The notes under the pieces are model-generated. The model saw only the letters and a program-made list of their open reading frames with translations. It was not told the DNA's origin and ran no database searches. Below are positions 1 through 8,368 of a stretch of 55,199 nt of DNA, piece after piece. Origin of the DNA: Sphingomonas sp. 32-66-10 (GTDB taxonomy: Bacteria; Pseudomonadota; Alphaproteobacteria; Sphingomonadales; Sphingomonadaceae); contig NCEF01000011.1 in NCBI GenBank assembly GCA_002280565.1, positions 1 through 55,199 of the forward strand, in the 5' to 3' direction. Every line of letters begins with the position of its first letter. Position 1 is the stretch's first letter. The translations under genes were made by a program, and so were the position numbers.

Positions 1-1
1 C

Positions 2-421
2 CTGCCAACCGCGCCTTACACGGAAATCGTTGGCGTGTTCAGCTATGCGGGCGACCTTGCTCTGGAATGGAAGCACAATGCGTGGGTGAGCTACGCCACC
101 GAGGATACGTCGGTGACGCTCTCGCAAATCTATCGCAGCGGCTATCAGAACAACGGACTGCCCAGCCTGGCCAACAACCAGAGCGCAACGCGCCCGGACT
201 ATAATGAGCGCGTGGATGCCTACATCATCTACAATCTGTCGGTGACGCAGCGCATTGCAAATCAGTTCAAGTTGACTGCGGGTATCAAGAATATCTTTGA
301 TACCGATCCGCCGTTCGCGATCACCTATGACAGCAACACCGGTGCCGGCAGCTCGTGGGAGCCGCGTGTTGCAGACCCGCGCGGTCGTTCGTTCACGATT
401 TCGGCTGAGGTGAAGTTCTAA
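2..421 (+). CDS. TonB-dependent receptor, C-terminal fragment
   Basis: The gene enters from the left edge and only the last ~140 residues are visible. It is read as the final strands of an outer-membrane TonB-dependent receptor barrel: alternating aromatic/polar strands, the segment FKLTAGIKNIFDTDPPF typical of the penultimate strands (LxxGIxNxFD...PP), and a last strand ending in Phe (SAEVKF), the usual C-terminal signature for barrel assembly. These receptors import siderophores, cobalamin or oligosaccharides using TonB energy. The substrate cannot be told without the plug domain. The true start lies outside the window. A strong hairpin follows the stop. Confidence 0.85.
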   Translation: MPTAPYTEIVGVFSYAGDLALEWKHNAWVSYATEDTSVTLSQIYRSGYQNNGLPSLANNQSATRPDYNERVDAYIIYNLSVTQRIANQFKLTAGIKNIFDTDPPFAITYDSNTGAGSSWEPRVADPRGRSFTISAEVKF

Positions 422-444
422 GGCGGGTTACACATACCCAAGCA

Positions 445-482
445 AGGGGCCGGTCCGCAGCGATGCGGGCCGGCCCTTTGTG
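445..482 (+). terminator. Rho-independent terminator after the TonB receptor
   Basis: A 15-bp near-perfect stem starts about 24 bases after the receptor stop codon, has an AGCGAT-type loop and ends in CCCTTTGTGTTTG. The A-rich 5' side (AAGGGG) means it could also work for the converging LysR gene. Confidence 0.75.
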
Positions 483-517
483 TTTGTCGGGCTCGCCGCT
501 GGTACCGCGGCTTCGGA

Positions 518-1420
518 CTATACCCGCATGCAGAGGTTGCGGAAGCGCTGCGACAGGAAGTCGATCACCAGCTCGACCCGCGCCGGGCGCAGCGTGCTGG
601 GTGGGGTGAGCAGGTGGAGCGCGACGTTCATCGGCGACCAGTCGGCGAGAATCTCGACCAGTCGACCCTCGGCCAGTTCGCGGTCGATGATGAAGTCGGG
701 CAGGCGCGCAATGCCGAGGCCCGCGAGCAGGGCCGGCATCATTGCATCGCCATTGTCGGTGGTCAGCGGCCCGGCGGGGCGCACTGCGGCTTCCTCACCA
801 TCCGCCTTGCGAAACTGCCAGGCGCCGATCGCATTGGCATAAAGGAAGCAGGCGTGATGGGCGAGGTCGGCCGGGTGGCGCGGCGTACCGTGTTGCGCAA
901 GATAGGCCGGAGCGGCCACCACGCGCGCCTTGATCGGGGACAGTCGGCGCGCGCGCAGCGAAGAGTCGGGCAGGTCAGCGATCCGCAGTGCGATGTCGAA
1001 CCCGTCGGCGACAATGTCGACGCGGGCGTCGGACAGGCGCAGGTCGATCTGGATACCGGGATGTTCGGCGATCAGATCGGCGATGGCGTCGGCGACAAAG
1101 CGGATGCCGAAGGTGATCGGCGCGGCGATGCGCACCAGGCCCGACGGTGCCTTGGCGGAATCGATCGCGGCCTCTTCCGCCGCCTGCGCCTCGGCGAGAA
1201 TGCGACCGGCGCGCTCGGCCAGCGCGGTGCCGCTGTCGGTCAGGGTCAGGCGGCGCGAGGTGCGGTGGAACAGCGCGGTGCCGAGTTGCGCCTCCAGCCG
1301 GGCGATTGCCTTGGATACCGTGGCCTTGCTCACCCCGATCGCGGAGGCTGCCCCGCTGAATGAGCGATGCTCCACCACGCACGCAAAGATTGCCCACGCT
1401 TCAAAATCGGGAAGGCGCAT
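518..1420 (-). CDS. LysR-family transcriptional regulator
   Basis: A 300-residue protein of typical LysR length. Residues ~3-62 form the winged helix-turn-helix (FEAWAIFACVVEHRSFSGAA, then SKATVSKAIARLE and FHRTSRRLTLTDSG). Residues ~90-295 form the periplasmic-binding-like effector domain. It is divergent from the pirin/wrbA/dioxygenase cluster, the usual layout for a LysR regulator and its targets, so it probably controls that cluster in response to an electrophile, quinone or redox signal (inference). Start is the ATG at 1418-1420. The intergenic space to pirin holds a long inverted repeat and a GAAACG-N3-CGTTTC dyad. Confidence 0.93.
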   Translation of the reverse strand: MRLPDFEAWAIFACVVEHRSFSGAASAIGVSKATVSKAIARLEAQLGTALFHRTSRRLTLTDSGTALAERAGRILAEAQAAEEAAIDSAKAPSGLVRIAAPITFGIRFVADAIADLIAEHPGIQIDLRLSDARVDIVADGFDIALRIADLPDSSLRARRLSPIKARVVAAPAYLAQHGTPRHPADLAHHACFLYANAIGAWQFRKADGEEAAVRPAGPLTTDNGDAMMPALLAGLGIARLPDFIIDRELAEGRLVEILADWSPMNVALHLLTPPSTLRPARVELVIDFLSQRFRNLCMRV

Positions 1421-1441
1421 TTTTTGTAGCTCCGCGTTTCA

Positions 1442-1519
1442 GCACCGGCCCGCTCCCCCACCCGGCCACCCAACGGCAGCGTATCTTATGGGTGGCCGGG
1501 TGGGGGAGCGGGCCGGTGC
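1442..1519. repeat. Perfect 31-bp inverted repeat with 16-base loop
   Basis: Bases 1442-1472 are the exact reverse complement of 1489-1519; the loop is 1473-1488. The arms are very GC-rich (GCACCGGCCCGCTCCCCCAC...). It lies between two divergent genes, so it is not placed as a terminator for either one. It could be a palindromic mobile-type repeat (REP or MITE remnant) or a structure affecting the divergent promoters. Confidence 0.9.
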
Positions 1520-1534
1520 CGCACCATAAATGAC

Positions 1535-1557
1535 GAAACGATCCGTTTCAAACGTTT
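1535..1557. promoter_or_regulatory. Candidate LysR operator in the lysR-pirin divergent region
   Basis: GAAACG-ATC-CGTTTC is a perfect 6-3-6 dyad, followed at once by the palindrome AAACGTTT. Interrupted dyads of this size are typical LysR-type recognition sites. It lies about 55 bases upstream of the pirin start and 115 bases upstream of the regulator start. Binding is inferred only from position and symmetry. Confidence 0.5.
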
Positions 1558-1560
1558 CCA

Positions 1561-1588
1561 TTTACGCGCCGAACCCCCGAACTATCTT
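1561..1588 (+). promoter_or_regulatory. Possible sigma-70 promoter for pirin cluster
   Basis: TTTACG, a 16-base spacer and TATCTT lie 24 bases before the pirin ATG and just downstream of the candidate operator. The match is moderate; the -35 box is weak, as is common for activator-dependent promoters. Confidence 0.35.
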
Positions 1589-1611
1589 GGAGCTCAAGCA
1601 AGGAGGTTCCG

Positions 1612-2310
1612 ATGATCGAGAAACGTTCGTTCGACAGCCTGGGCCATGCCGATCACGGGTGGCTCAACGCACGCCATCATTTCAGCTTCGCCAATTACTA
1701 TGATCCGGCCCGCATGGGCTGGGGCGCGATCCGCGTGTGGAACGATGACGAGATCGCCCCGAACAGCGGCTTTCCACCCCATCCGCACAAGGACATGGAG
1801 ATCATCACCTATGTCCGCACTGGCGCGATCACGCATCAGGACTCGATGGGCAATACCGGCAAGACCGGCGCCGGCGATGTGCAGGTGATGAGCGCGGGCA
1901 CCGGGGTGCGGCACGCCGAGTATAATCTGGAGTCCGAGACGACGACGTTGTTCCAGATCTGGATCATGCCGCGCGCCGGTGGCGGCGCGCCGAGCTGGGG
2001 CGCCAAGCCCTTTCCCAAGGGTGAGCGCTCGGGCAAGTTCGTGACGCTCGCCAGCGGTTTTGCCGAAGACAGTGATGCGTTGCCGATCCGCGCCGACGCC
2101 CGGGTCCTCGGCGCGACGATCAAGGCGGGTGAGAGCGTGACGCACATCGTGGGGCAGGGGCGCCATGCCTATCTCGTCCCTGCGGTGGGCAAGATCGAGA
2201 TCGACGGCAAGCCCTTCGATGCCCGCGATGGCGCCGGGCTGAGCGGTGGCCAGACGGTGACAATCACCGCGATCGAGGACGCCGAGATCGTCCTGGTCGA
2301 TTCGGACTAA
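1612..2310 (+). CDS. Pirin family protein
   Basis: A 232-residue bicupin protein. The N-terminal cupin carries the metal-binding motif HPHKDMEIITYV and a downstream HxxxE-type cluster (VRHAEYNLE); the second cupin domain is degenerate. Pirins are cytosolic iron-binding proteins; bacterial members act as quercetinase-like dioxygenases or redox-linked regulators. The start is fixed by a perfect AAGGAGG at 1600-1606, five bases before the ATG. It is the first gene of a cluster with wrbA and a DODA-like dioxygenase, which suggests a quinone/aromatic stress role (inference). Confidence 0.93.
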   Translation: MIEKRSFDSLGHADHGWLNARHHFSFANYYDPARMGWGAIRVWNDDEIAPNSGFPPHPHKDMEIITYVRTGAITHQDSMGNTGKTGAGDVQVMSAGTGVRHAEYNLESETTTLFQIWIMPRAGGGAPSWGAKPFPKGERSGKFVTLASGFAEDSDALPIRADARVLGATIKAGESVTHIVGQGRHAYLVPAVGKIEIDGKPFDARDGAGLSGGQTVTITAIEDAEIVLVDSD

Positions 2311-2320
2311 CCGACCCCCC

Positions 2321-2359
2321 GGAGCGGTCCGCAAGCCCCCTCCCAAGGCGGGCCGCTCC
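2321..2359 (+). other. Intercistronic hairpin between pirin and wrbA
   Basis: GGAGCGGTCCGC (2321-2332) pairs with GCGGGCCGCTCC (2348-2359) around a 15-base loop, with one G-T pair. There is no T-run, so it is more likely an mRNA-stability or partial attenuation element than a full terminator. Confidence 0.55.
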
Positions 2360-2388
2360 ACCCCATTCAATTCACAAGGAGACACGCC

Positions 2389-2991
2389 GTGACCAAGGTT
2401 CTGGTGCTTTATTACTCGTCCTACGGCCATATCGAAGCGATGGCCGAAGCGGTTGCCGAGGGCGCCCGCTCGGCCGGTGCGACCGTCGATATTCGCCGCG
2501 TGCCGGAGACCGCGCCCGAGGCGGTGGTCAAGGCTGCCGGCTTCAAGGCTGACAGCGCGCATTCGCTGATCGAAGGCCCCAACGCGCTCACCGAGTATGA
2601 CGCGATCATCGTCGGCTCGCCGACCCGCTTTGGCCGCATGGCGAGCCAGATGGCGGCATACTGGGATACCGCTGGCGGCGTCTGGTATCAGGGCGCGCTG
2701 CACGGAAAGGTCGGCGGTGCGTTCACCTCGAGCGCGACCCAGCATGGCGGCAACGAGACGACGCTGTTCAGCATCATCACCAATTTGCTGCACTTCGGCC
2801 TGACGATCGTCGGCCTGGATTACGGCCATGCCGACCAGATGAAGATCGACGAAGTGCTCGGCGGCGCGCCCTATGGTGCGACCACCGTCGCGGGTGGCGA
2901 CGGTAGCCGCATGCCCAGCGACATCGACCTGGCTGGTGCGCGCTATCAGGGCCGCCGCATTGCCGAAGTTGCGACCAAGCTGGCCGCATAA
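2389..2991 (+). CDS. wrbA: NAD(P)H:quinone oxidoreductase, WrbA type
   Basis: A 200-residue flavodoxin-fold enzyme, the exact family length. It opens with the FMN phosphate-binding segment [16 protein letters not shown]; later come the characteristic [13 protein letters not shown] and [16 protein letters not shown] motifs. WrbA reduces quinones by two electrons, avoiding semiquinone radicals. Translation starts at a GTG with AAGGAG eight bases upstream. It follows pirin by 78 bases and is followed directly by the dioxygenase gene, consistent with one redox-stress operon under the divergent LysR. Confidence 0.96.
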   Translation: MTKVLVLYYSSYGHIEAMAEAVAEGARSAGATVDIRRVPETAPEAVVKAAGFKADSAHSLIEGPNALTEYDAIIVGSPTRFGRMASQMAAYWDTAGGVWYQGALHGKVGGAFTSSATQHGGNETTLFSIITNLLHFGLTIVGLDYGHADQMKIDEVLGGAPYGATTVAGGDGSRMPSDIDLAGARYQGRRIAEVATKLAA

Positions 2992-2992
2992 C

Positions 2993-3781
2993 GTGACGCG
3001 CGCCGTGCAACCCGCTCTGTTCGTGTCGCACGGTTCGCCGATGATCCTGTTCGAACCCAGCCCGGCGCGGGACTTCCTCGCCGGGCTGGCAACGCATGTG
3101 GCGCGGCCCGACGCGATCCTGATGATCTCTGCCCATCATGACATGGCGGAGGCGGTGGTGACGTCGGGGACGGACCTGCCCACGATCCATGATTTCGGCG
3201 GCTTTCCGCAGAAATTGTTCGACCTGCGCTATCCGGCCAAGGGCGATCCGGCGCTGGCGGAAGCGGTGGCGCAGCTGGTGGCGCAGGCCGGGCATCCGGT
3301 GTTCCTCGACCCCGCGCGCGGGCTCGATCACGGCGCATGGGTGCCGCTGATGCTGGGCTGGCCCGATGCCGATGTCCCGGTGGTGCAGCTGTCGATCAGC
3401 AGCGCGCATCCGCCGGACTGGCATCACCGCATCGGCGAGGCGATCGCGCCGCTGCGGGAACGCAACGTGCTGATCATCGGATCGGGCAGCCTCACGCACA
3501 ATCTGCGCGCGATCTTTGTCGAGGGGCGCAACCATGACGCGCCGGTGCCCGAGTGGGTGTCGAGCTTTGCCGACTGGATCAAGGACCGGTTCGACGCCGG
3601 GGACACCGACGCGGTGCTCCACGCGGTCGAGCGCGGACCCGATGGGCGGGCAAACCATCCGACGATGGACCATATTCTGCCGCTGTTCACCGCGATGGGG
3701 GCAGGGGGCGGGCCGGCGGAGCGGTTGCACCACAGTTACACCTACGGCGTGCTGGCGATGGATGCCTATCGCTTTGGGTGA
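2993..3781 (+). CDS. 4,5-DOPA-dioxygenase-like class III extradiol ring-cleavage enzyme
   Basis: The 262-residue LigB-superfamily protein matches the YgiD/DODA family. Expected zinc/iron-site histidines are visible in SHGSPM near the N-terminus, SAHHD at ~45-50, LDHGAWVPL and SLTHNL. The reading frame is open further upstream into wrbA, but homology begins at the GTG at 2993, two bases after the wrbA stop; a second GTG at 3005 is possible. These enzymes cleave catechol rings with O2. Its place after pirin and WrbA fits catechol/quinone handling. The physiological substrate is unknown. Confidence 0.9.
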   Translation: MTRAVQPALFVSHGSPMILFEPSPARDFLAGLATHVARPDAILMISAHHDMAEAVVTSGTDLPTIHDFGGFPQKLFDLRYPAKGDPALAEAVAQLVAQAGHPVFLDPARGLDHGAWVPLMLGWPDADVPVVQLSISSAHPPDWHHRIGEAIAPLRERNVLIIGSGSLTHNLRAIFVEGRNHDAPVPEWVSSFADWIKDRFDAGDTDAVLHAVERGPDGRANHPTMDHILPLFTAMGAGGGPAERLHHSYTYGVLAMDAYRFG

Positions 3782-3820
3782 AGGCTGGCGTTGCGGACCG
3801 CGCGGTGGCAAGGCGTGGCG

Positions 3821-4507
3821 ATGATCCAGGATCACGTACTTTTCATCGATGGCGAGGCGCTCATCATCGACAAGCCCGCCGGGCTTCCGGTCGATCCGCC
3901 GCGCGACGGGTCGATCAGCCTTGAAAACCACCTCGCCAATCTGACCTTCGGCTTCAAGCGCTGGCCGACCCCGGTGCATCGGCTCGACCGCGACACCAGT
4001 GGGTGCCTGTTGCTCGCGCGCAATCCCAAGGCGCATGCGCGGTTCCAGCAGGCGTTCGAAGCGGGGCAGGTGACCAAGCGTTATCTGGCGGTGATCGACG
4101 GAATTCCCGATGCGCCATCGGGGATGATCGACTTGGCCCTGATCAAGGTGTCGAGCGCCGAGCGCGGATGGCGGATGACCGGCAGCCCGAACGGCAAGGC
4201 GGCGCGGACGCGCTGGCGGATGCTGGCGCAGAAGGACGGGCGGGCGTTCATCGCATTCTATCCCGAAACCGGGCGCACGCATCAGATCCGTGTCCATGCC
4301 GCCGAGGGGCTGGGCTTTCCGATCACCGGCGACCCGGTCTACGGTGTGGCAAATGGGCGCAAGATGATGCTCCACGCCGCGCAGCTGACCGTGCCGCGTC
4401 CGGGCAAGCCCGACATTCATGCCGAGGCACCGACCCCGGATTCGTTCCGTGCGTTCGGCTTTGCGGGCGGGCAGCCCCAGGATGATCTGGGCGACGATGC
4501 CGGCTGA
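3821..4507 (+). CDS. RluA-family pseudouridine synthase
   Basis: A 228-residue protein with the RluA catalytic motif HRLDRDTSGCLLLAR (the Asp after RL is the nucleophile), the early segment IIDKPAGLPV and the C-terminal GRTHQIRVHAA. It isomerises uridine to pseudouridine in rRNA or tRNA; the target site cannot be assigned. There is no N-terminal S4 domain, so it is a short RluA/TruC-like type. Start taken as ATG 3821; a TTG at 3791 would add ten unconserved residues. It overlaps the following arfB gene. Confidence 0.92.
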   Translation: MIQDHVLFIDGEALIIDKPAGLPVDPPRDGSISLENHLANLTFGFKRWPTPVHRLDRDTSGCLLLARNPKAHARFQQAFEAGQVTKRYLAVIDGIPDAPSGMIDLALIKVSSAERGWRMTGSPNGKAARTRWRMLAQKDGRAFIAFYPETGRTHQIRVHAAEGLGFPITGDPVYGVANGRKMMLHAAQLTVPRPGKPDIHAEAPTPDSFRAFGFAGGQPQDDLGDDAG

Positions 4508-4901
4508 ACTGCCCGAGGCGGCGATCGTCGAGGAGAAGTTCCTCGCCGCGTCGGGTCCGGGCGGGCAGAATGTCAACAAAGTCGCGACCGCGGTGCAGCT
4601 GCGCATCAACGTGTTTGCGCTGGGCCTGCCGCCCTATGCCTATGCCAGGTTCAAGGAGCTGGCGGGTAGCCGGATGACGTCGGGCGGCGAGCTGGTGGTC
4701 ACCGCGCGCAAGTTCCGCACGCAGGACGCCAATCGCGAAGATGCCCGTGCGCGGGTGATCGAGCTGATCGAAAAGGCGCTGGAGCGACAGGCGCGGCGGA
4801 TCAAGACCAAGCCGGGCAAGGCAGCCAAGGCGCGGCGCGTGGACGAGAAAAAGGGCCGCGCGGCGATCAAGGCGGGGCGGGGCAGGGTGCAGATCGATTG
4901 A
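4497..4901 (+). CDS. arfB: Alternative ribosome-rescue factor ArfB (peptidyl-tRNA hydrolase)
   Basis: About 134 residues with the catalytic GGQ loop in SGPGGQNVNKVATAVQLR and a very basic C-terminal tail (RQARRIKTKPGKAAKARR) that in ArfB/ICT1 enters the empty mRNA channel. It releases peptides from ribosomes stalled without a stop codon. The gene starts inside the end of the pseudouridine synthase gene; ATG 4497 gives the conserved N-terminus, while ATG 4482 would add five residues. Length is close to the E. coli protein (140). Confidence 0.92.
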   Translation: MPAELPEAAIVEEKFLAASGPGGQNVNKVATAVQLRINVFALGLPPYAYARFKELAGSRMTSGGELVVTARKFRTQDANREDARARVIELIEKALERQARRIKTKPGKAAKARRVDEKKGRAAIKAGRGRVQID

Positions 4902-4943
4902 TGCCGCCGCGCAACGATCGCGCATCCCGCGCGTTTGCGCGTC

Positions 4944-5387
4944 ATGAACCGATCGATCTGGCTGATGCCCCTTATCCTCTTCAGCGCCTGTTCGCAGGAG
5001 CCGACGCTAGAGGATGTGACGCAAAACAATATGCAGGAGGCCGAGCGCCCGACTCCGCCCGATCCGGTCGCGACGACCTCGGCTGAAAGCACGAGCGACG
5101 GGGCGATCGCTGAAATCCCCAAGGCCTTTCATGGCAACTGGAGCGCGAATGTGGCGGACTGCGGCAAGGGTAGCGACGTCACCCGGCTGACGATCGCGCC
5201 GACCGAGTTGCGCTTTTACGAAAGCACTGCCGACATCATCGGGGTCGTCGCGTCAGGGCCGGAGATCAGGGTGACCGCGCGCTATGCCGGCGAGGGTGAA
5301 ACCTGGGACCAGACGCGCGTCTTTACACTGTCGGCGGACGGCGACGTGCTGACGTCAGAGGGTATGACGCGGGCGCGCTGTCGCTAG
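4944..5387 (+). CDS. Putative lipoprotein of unknown function
   Basis: A 147-residue protein with a short basic start, a hydrophobic stretch and a lipobox (LILFSAC|S) putting the lipidated Cys near residue 16, so it should be membrane-anchored. A Pro/Thr/Ser-rich linker follows. The mature domain begins around FHGNWSANVADCGKGSDV and has two further cysteines (one near the end, RARCR) that could form a disulfide. The pattern resembles small lipocalin-like beta domains, but I do not recognise the family. ATG 4944 preferred over the TTG at 4935. Confidence 0.75.
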   Translation: MNRSIWLMPLILFSACSQEPTLEDVTQNNMQEAERPTPPDPVATTSAESTSDGAIAEIPKAFHGNWSANVADCGKGSDVTRLTIAPTELRFYESTADIIGVVASGPEIRVTARYAGEGETWDQTRVFTLSADGDVLTSEGMTRARCR

Positions 5388-5490
5388 AGCCTATTCGGGC
5401 TTGGCGCGGCAAGATGGCGGTGCCGATTGCGCGAAGCTGAAACATATCTAGCCCCTTGCATCACGGCAACGCCCGCGCCACCTGCGGCAT

Positions 5491-5976
5491 ATGTACAGCT
5501 TCGACATTGCCGCCGGGTCCAAGGCCGAACTTTATCGCGATCTCCACGCCGCGCTTGATGCGCTGACGGCGGGGGAGCCTGACGCAATCGCCAATATGGC
5601 GAATGCCGTGTCGCTGATCGGGCAGTATCTACCCGACCTCAACTGGGCCGGTTTCTACCGCAATGTCGGTGGCGAGCTGGTGCTCGGGCCGTTTCAGGGC
5701 ATGGCGGCGTGTATCCGAATCCCGTTCGGCCGGGGCGTGTGCGGCGCGGCGGCGGCGACGCGCGCGACGCAGCTGGTCGCGGATGTCCATGCCTTTCCGG
5801 GGCACATCGCCTGCGATGCGGCAAGCAATGCCGAGCTGGTCGTGCCGATCGTGCATGACGGCGAACTGATCGGGGTGCTCGACCTCGACAGCCCCACCAC
5901 CGGTCGGTTCGACGCCGAGGACGCGGCGGGGTGCGAGGCGCTGATGGCGCTACTGGCCCCCAGGGTCGCGGGCTGA
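5491..5976 (+). CDS. msrC: Free methionine-(R)-sulfoxide reductase, GAF domain
   Basis: A 161-residue single-GAF protein of the fRMsr (YebR/MsrC) family. The conserved NWAGFYR segment is followed by the three redox cysteines at MAACIRIPF, GRGVCGAAA and HIACDAASNAELVVP, and then the GVLDLDSPTTGRFD motif. The enzyme reduces free methionine-R-sulfoxide in the cytosol with thioredoxin. It stands alone between a lipoprotein gene and an RcnB-like gene; no clear promoter was seen. Confidence 0.93.
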   Translation: MYSFDIAAGSKAELYRDLHAALDALTAGEPDAIANMANAVSLIGQYLPDLNWAGFYRNVGGELVLGPFQGMAACIRIPFGRGVCGAAAATRATQLVADVHAFPGHIACDAASNAELVVPIVHDGELIGVLDLDSPTTGRFDAEDAAGCEALMALLAPRVAG

Positions 5977-6115
5977 TCGCTGCCCCGCATTGGGACTTTC
6001 TTAACCATGGTGCGCGGTGGGATCGGCGCGCCGTCAGTGTTAAAACGCTGTAAAGAGGCGCGGTCCTTCTTCCCTGCTTGAATGGTCGCGCCTCGCCAGA
6101 ACAGCGAGTGTGCCA

Positions 6116-7006
6116 ATGCGTGTCCTGACCCTCACGACCTTGTCGATTGCCGCGATTGCGGTTGCGACCCCTGCCCAGGCGCAGCGGGTGTGGCGCGACG
6201 GGCAGTGGGTCCAGCGCGAGCGCGAGCCGGTGCGCTATCCATCGCGGTCGGTGCCTCCGACGCGCATCGATCCGCCGCGCGCGACGCACAGCGGGGGCCG
6301 CTGGGGCCCGATGGTCGACGGGCGCTGGCATGCGGGGATGCGCGCGCCCGGCGGGTGGAGCGCCTATCGTCGGCCGGTGCGCGGCTGGACGCTGCCAAGC
6401 TATTGGGTCGGTGGTGGCTTCTGGATCAGCGATTGGTCGAGCTGGGGTCTGAGCCGCCCGGCGCCGGGCTATGGCTGGCTGCGTTACTATGACGATGCCG
6501 TGCTGGCCGACCGCAATGGCCGGGTGTGGGATTCGGTCAGCGGGATCGACTGGAATGGCGGCGGAGGCGGCGGATCGGCCACGGCCTATGCTAGTGGCGG
6601 CTATGCGGCGGCGTCGGCTGCCGGCGGCGGCGGCGGCGGCGGCTATGGCGCCCGCTACGACGCGCCCGGTTACGATGATGACGGTTATGCGGACGATCGC
6701 CGCGAGCGGCGGTCGATCCCGGCACAGCCATACCCGGGGGGGTATGCCCCGCCGTCCTGCGCCGCCCCATGTGGCGCGCAGGGCGGCGGCTATGCCCGCG
6801 GCTATTATGGCGGAAGTGGCTATTACATGGCCGGGCCGACGGTGACGACGATCGTCATCCAGTCGGGCGCGACCACCACGACCACGGTCACCGAAGAGGT
6901 GATCGAGGAGGTCGAGGAAGTCCGCACCTATCGCGCGCCGGTGAAGACTGTGCGGCGCTATCCGAGCAAGACGGTGCGCCGGTCGACCAAGGATTGTTGC
7001 CGGTAA
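6116..7006 (+). CDS. RcnB-family periplasmic protein with Gly/Tyr-rich insert
   Basis: A 296-residue exported protein (signal peptide ending ATPAQA-Q). Residues ~78-140 match the RcnB domain: RPVRGWTLPSYWVG, then WGLSRPAPGYGWLRYYDDAV and NGRVWDSVSGI. RcnB of E. coli modulates Ni/Co efflux in the periplasm. This version carries a long Gly/Ala/Tyr low-complexity segment, then an acidic stretch (VTEEVIEEVEEV) and a basic, Cys-Cys-ending tail (KDCCR) that are not part of the E. coli protein, so the role may differ. Start is ATG 6116; GTG 6110 is also in frame. Confidence 0.82.
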   Translation: MRVLTLTTLSIAAIAVATPAQAQRVWRDGQWVQREREPVRYPSRSVPPTRIDPPRATHSGGRWGPMVDGRWHAGMRAPGGWSAYRRPVRGWTLPSYWVGGGFWISDWSSWGLSRPAPGYGWLRYYDDAVLADRNGRVWDSVSGIDWNGGGGGGSATAYASGGYAAASAAGGGGGGGYGARYDAPGYDDDGYADDRRERRSIPAQPYPGGYAPPSCAAPCGAQGGGYARGYYGGSGYYMAGPTVTTIVIQSGATTTTTVTEEVIEEVEEVRTYRAPVKTVRRYPSKTVRRSTKDCCR

Positions 7007-7011
7007 GTTTT

Positions 7012-7037
7012 GTCGCCCCGGCGAGCGCTGGGGTGAC
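7012..7037. terminator. Hairpin between converging rcnB-like and M28 peptidase genes
   Basis: GTCGCCCC/GGGGTGAC around a GGCGAGCGCT loop starts six bases after one stop and ends nine bases before the other. It has the form of the short GTC-CCCCGG...GGGG-GAC palindromes common in sphingomonad genomes. T-runs are weak, so it may be a repeat reused as a bidirectional terminator. Confidence 0.5.
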
Positions 7038-7045
7038 GCTTTGGG

Positions 7046-8362
7046 TCAGTTCCGTGGCGGGCGGGTGCCGAACGTCACGATGCTTTCGCTGCCATCCGCG
7101 GCGACCGACGACACGCCGATAAAGTGATCGTCGACCACCACGTCCTTCAGCACCGTTTCGGTGCGCCCGGCGACGCCGCGCACCTCGGTCCAGTTCTGGG
7201 TGTCGTTGCGGCGCCAATAGACGCGATAGCCGCGCGCGCCGGGGACGGCGTTCCAGCGCACCTTGGTATCCGCGCTGACCGCGCCGTCGAGTACGACGCC
7301 CGATGGGGCCGACGGCGCATTGGCGAGGCGGCGGATCGTGGCGATGTTGAGCGCCGTGACCTTCGCCAGATAGGGGAAGTCCATCTTGTCGACCGTGTCG
7401 CCAAAGACGCGGCCCTTTTCGGTGCGCAGGTCCTGATGCTGCTGATCGTAATTCTCGGCCGCGACCGAAAAGCGGACGGCCGGATAGCCGACGCGAAGGA
7501 ACGGCTCATGATCGCCGCCGCGCCCGAAGCGGTCGGGGCGGCGGACGACGAATACGTCGAGCGCGTCCTTGTCCGACTCCCGCATCCCGTCCGCGACCTT
7601 GTCGATCGCCTTGGCGAGCGCCCGGCTGGGGCCGTCATCCTCGCCGCCATCGCCGCGTCGGCCGAGCTGGCCGGGCAGGTCTTCGGACGCGCGGATCCCT
7701 TCGGAGAAGACGCGCACCCGGTCGGCGACGCGCACGCCATTCTGGCCGACGGTGTTGCCGACGATATCGTTGTTGAGGACCGCGATGACTTCCCAGCCGC
7801 GCTCCTTTGCGGTTTCGGCGAGCAAGGTGCCGCCCCACAAGCCCTGTTCCTCACCCGACAGCAGCGCATAGACGATCGTCGCCTTGAGCTTGTGCCTTGA
7901 GAGGATGCGTGCCGCCTCGATCACCAGCGCGGTGCCCGACGCATCGTCATTGGCGCCTGGCGCGTCGCTGGTGAAGTCCATCACGTCGCTGACGCGCGAA
8001 TCGATATGGCCCTGAACGATCACGACGCGCTTGGGGTCTTCGCCCTGCTGGAAGCCGAGCACGTTGACGACCTCGACCCCGTTCGGCGCGCGCGGGCCGG
8101 TGAAGGTGCGGCCGATCCGCGCGACCTTGATGCATTCGCCGCACGCCGCGCCGATCCGGTCGAGCTCCTCCGCGCCCCATTTCCGCGCCGCGCCGATGCC
8201 GCGCACCGGATCGTCGGGGGAGGAGAGGGTATGGCGCGTGCCGAAGCTCACCAGCTTTTCGACATCGGCCTTGAGCCGCTCGGCGCTGGGCGCTTCGACG
8301 GGCTTTTGCTGGGCGGCGGCGGGAGCTGCGATCAGCAGCGCGGGGAGAAGGAGGGTTCGCAT
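7046..8362 (-). CDS. Secreted M28-family zinc aminopeptidase
   Basis: A 438-residue protein with a signal peptide (MRTLLLPALLIAAPAAAQQ). The M28 di-zinc site is recognisable: GHIDSRVSD, DAPGANDDASGTA, LSGEEQGLWG (catalytic Glu and ligand), a NND and RGGDHEPFLRVGYPAV. Residues from ~350 form a fibronectin-III-like C-terminal module (VRWNAVPGARGYRVYWR). It probably removes N-terminal residues from peptides in the periplasm or outside. The gene lies six bases downstream of the Usp gene on the same strand, so the two are probably cotranscribed. Confidence 0.93.
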   Translation of the reverse strand: MRTLLLPALLIAAPAAAQQKPVEAPSAERLKADVEKLVSFGTRHTLSSPDDPVRGIGAARKWGAEELDRIGAACGECIKVARIGRTFTGPRAPNGVEVVNVLGFQQGEDPKRVVIVQGHIDSRVSDVMDFTSDAPGANDDASGTALVIEAARILSRHKLKATIVYALLSGEEQGLWGGTLLAETAKERGWEVIAVLNNDIVGNTVGQNGVRVADRVRVFSEGIRASEDLPGQLGRRGDGGEDDGPSRALAKAIDKVADGMRESDKDALDVFVVRRPDRFGRGGDHEPFLRVGYPAVRFSVAAENYDQQHQDLRTEKGRVFGDTVDKMDFPYLAKVTALNIATIRRLANAPSAPSGVVLDGAVSADTKVRWNAVPGARGYRVYWRRNDTQNWTEVRGVAGRTETVLKDVVVDDHFIGVSSVAADGSESIVTFGTRPPRN

Positions 8363-8368
8363 AGGGCC

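Noticed and set aside
2777-4609. 610-residue minus-strand frame opposite the dioxygenase and pseudouridine synthase genes
   Set aside because: Covers two well-supported plus-strand genes; Arg/His-rich low-complexity translation without motifs.
6540-6660. Gly-rich GGC repeats in the rcnB-like gene as a tandem-repeat mobile element
   Set aside because: Fully explained by in-frame Gly/Ala/Tyr low-complexity coding.
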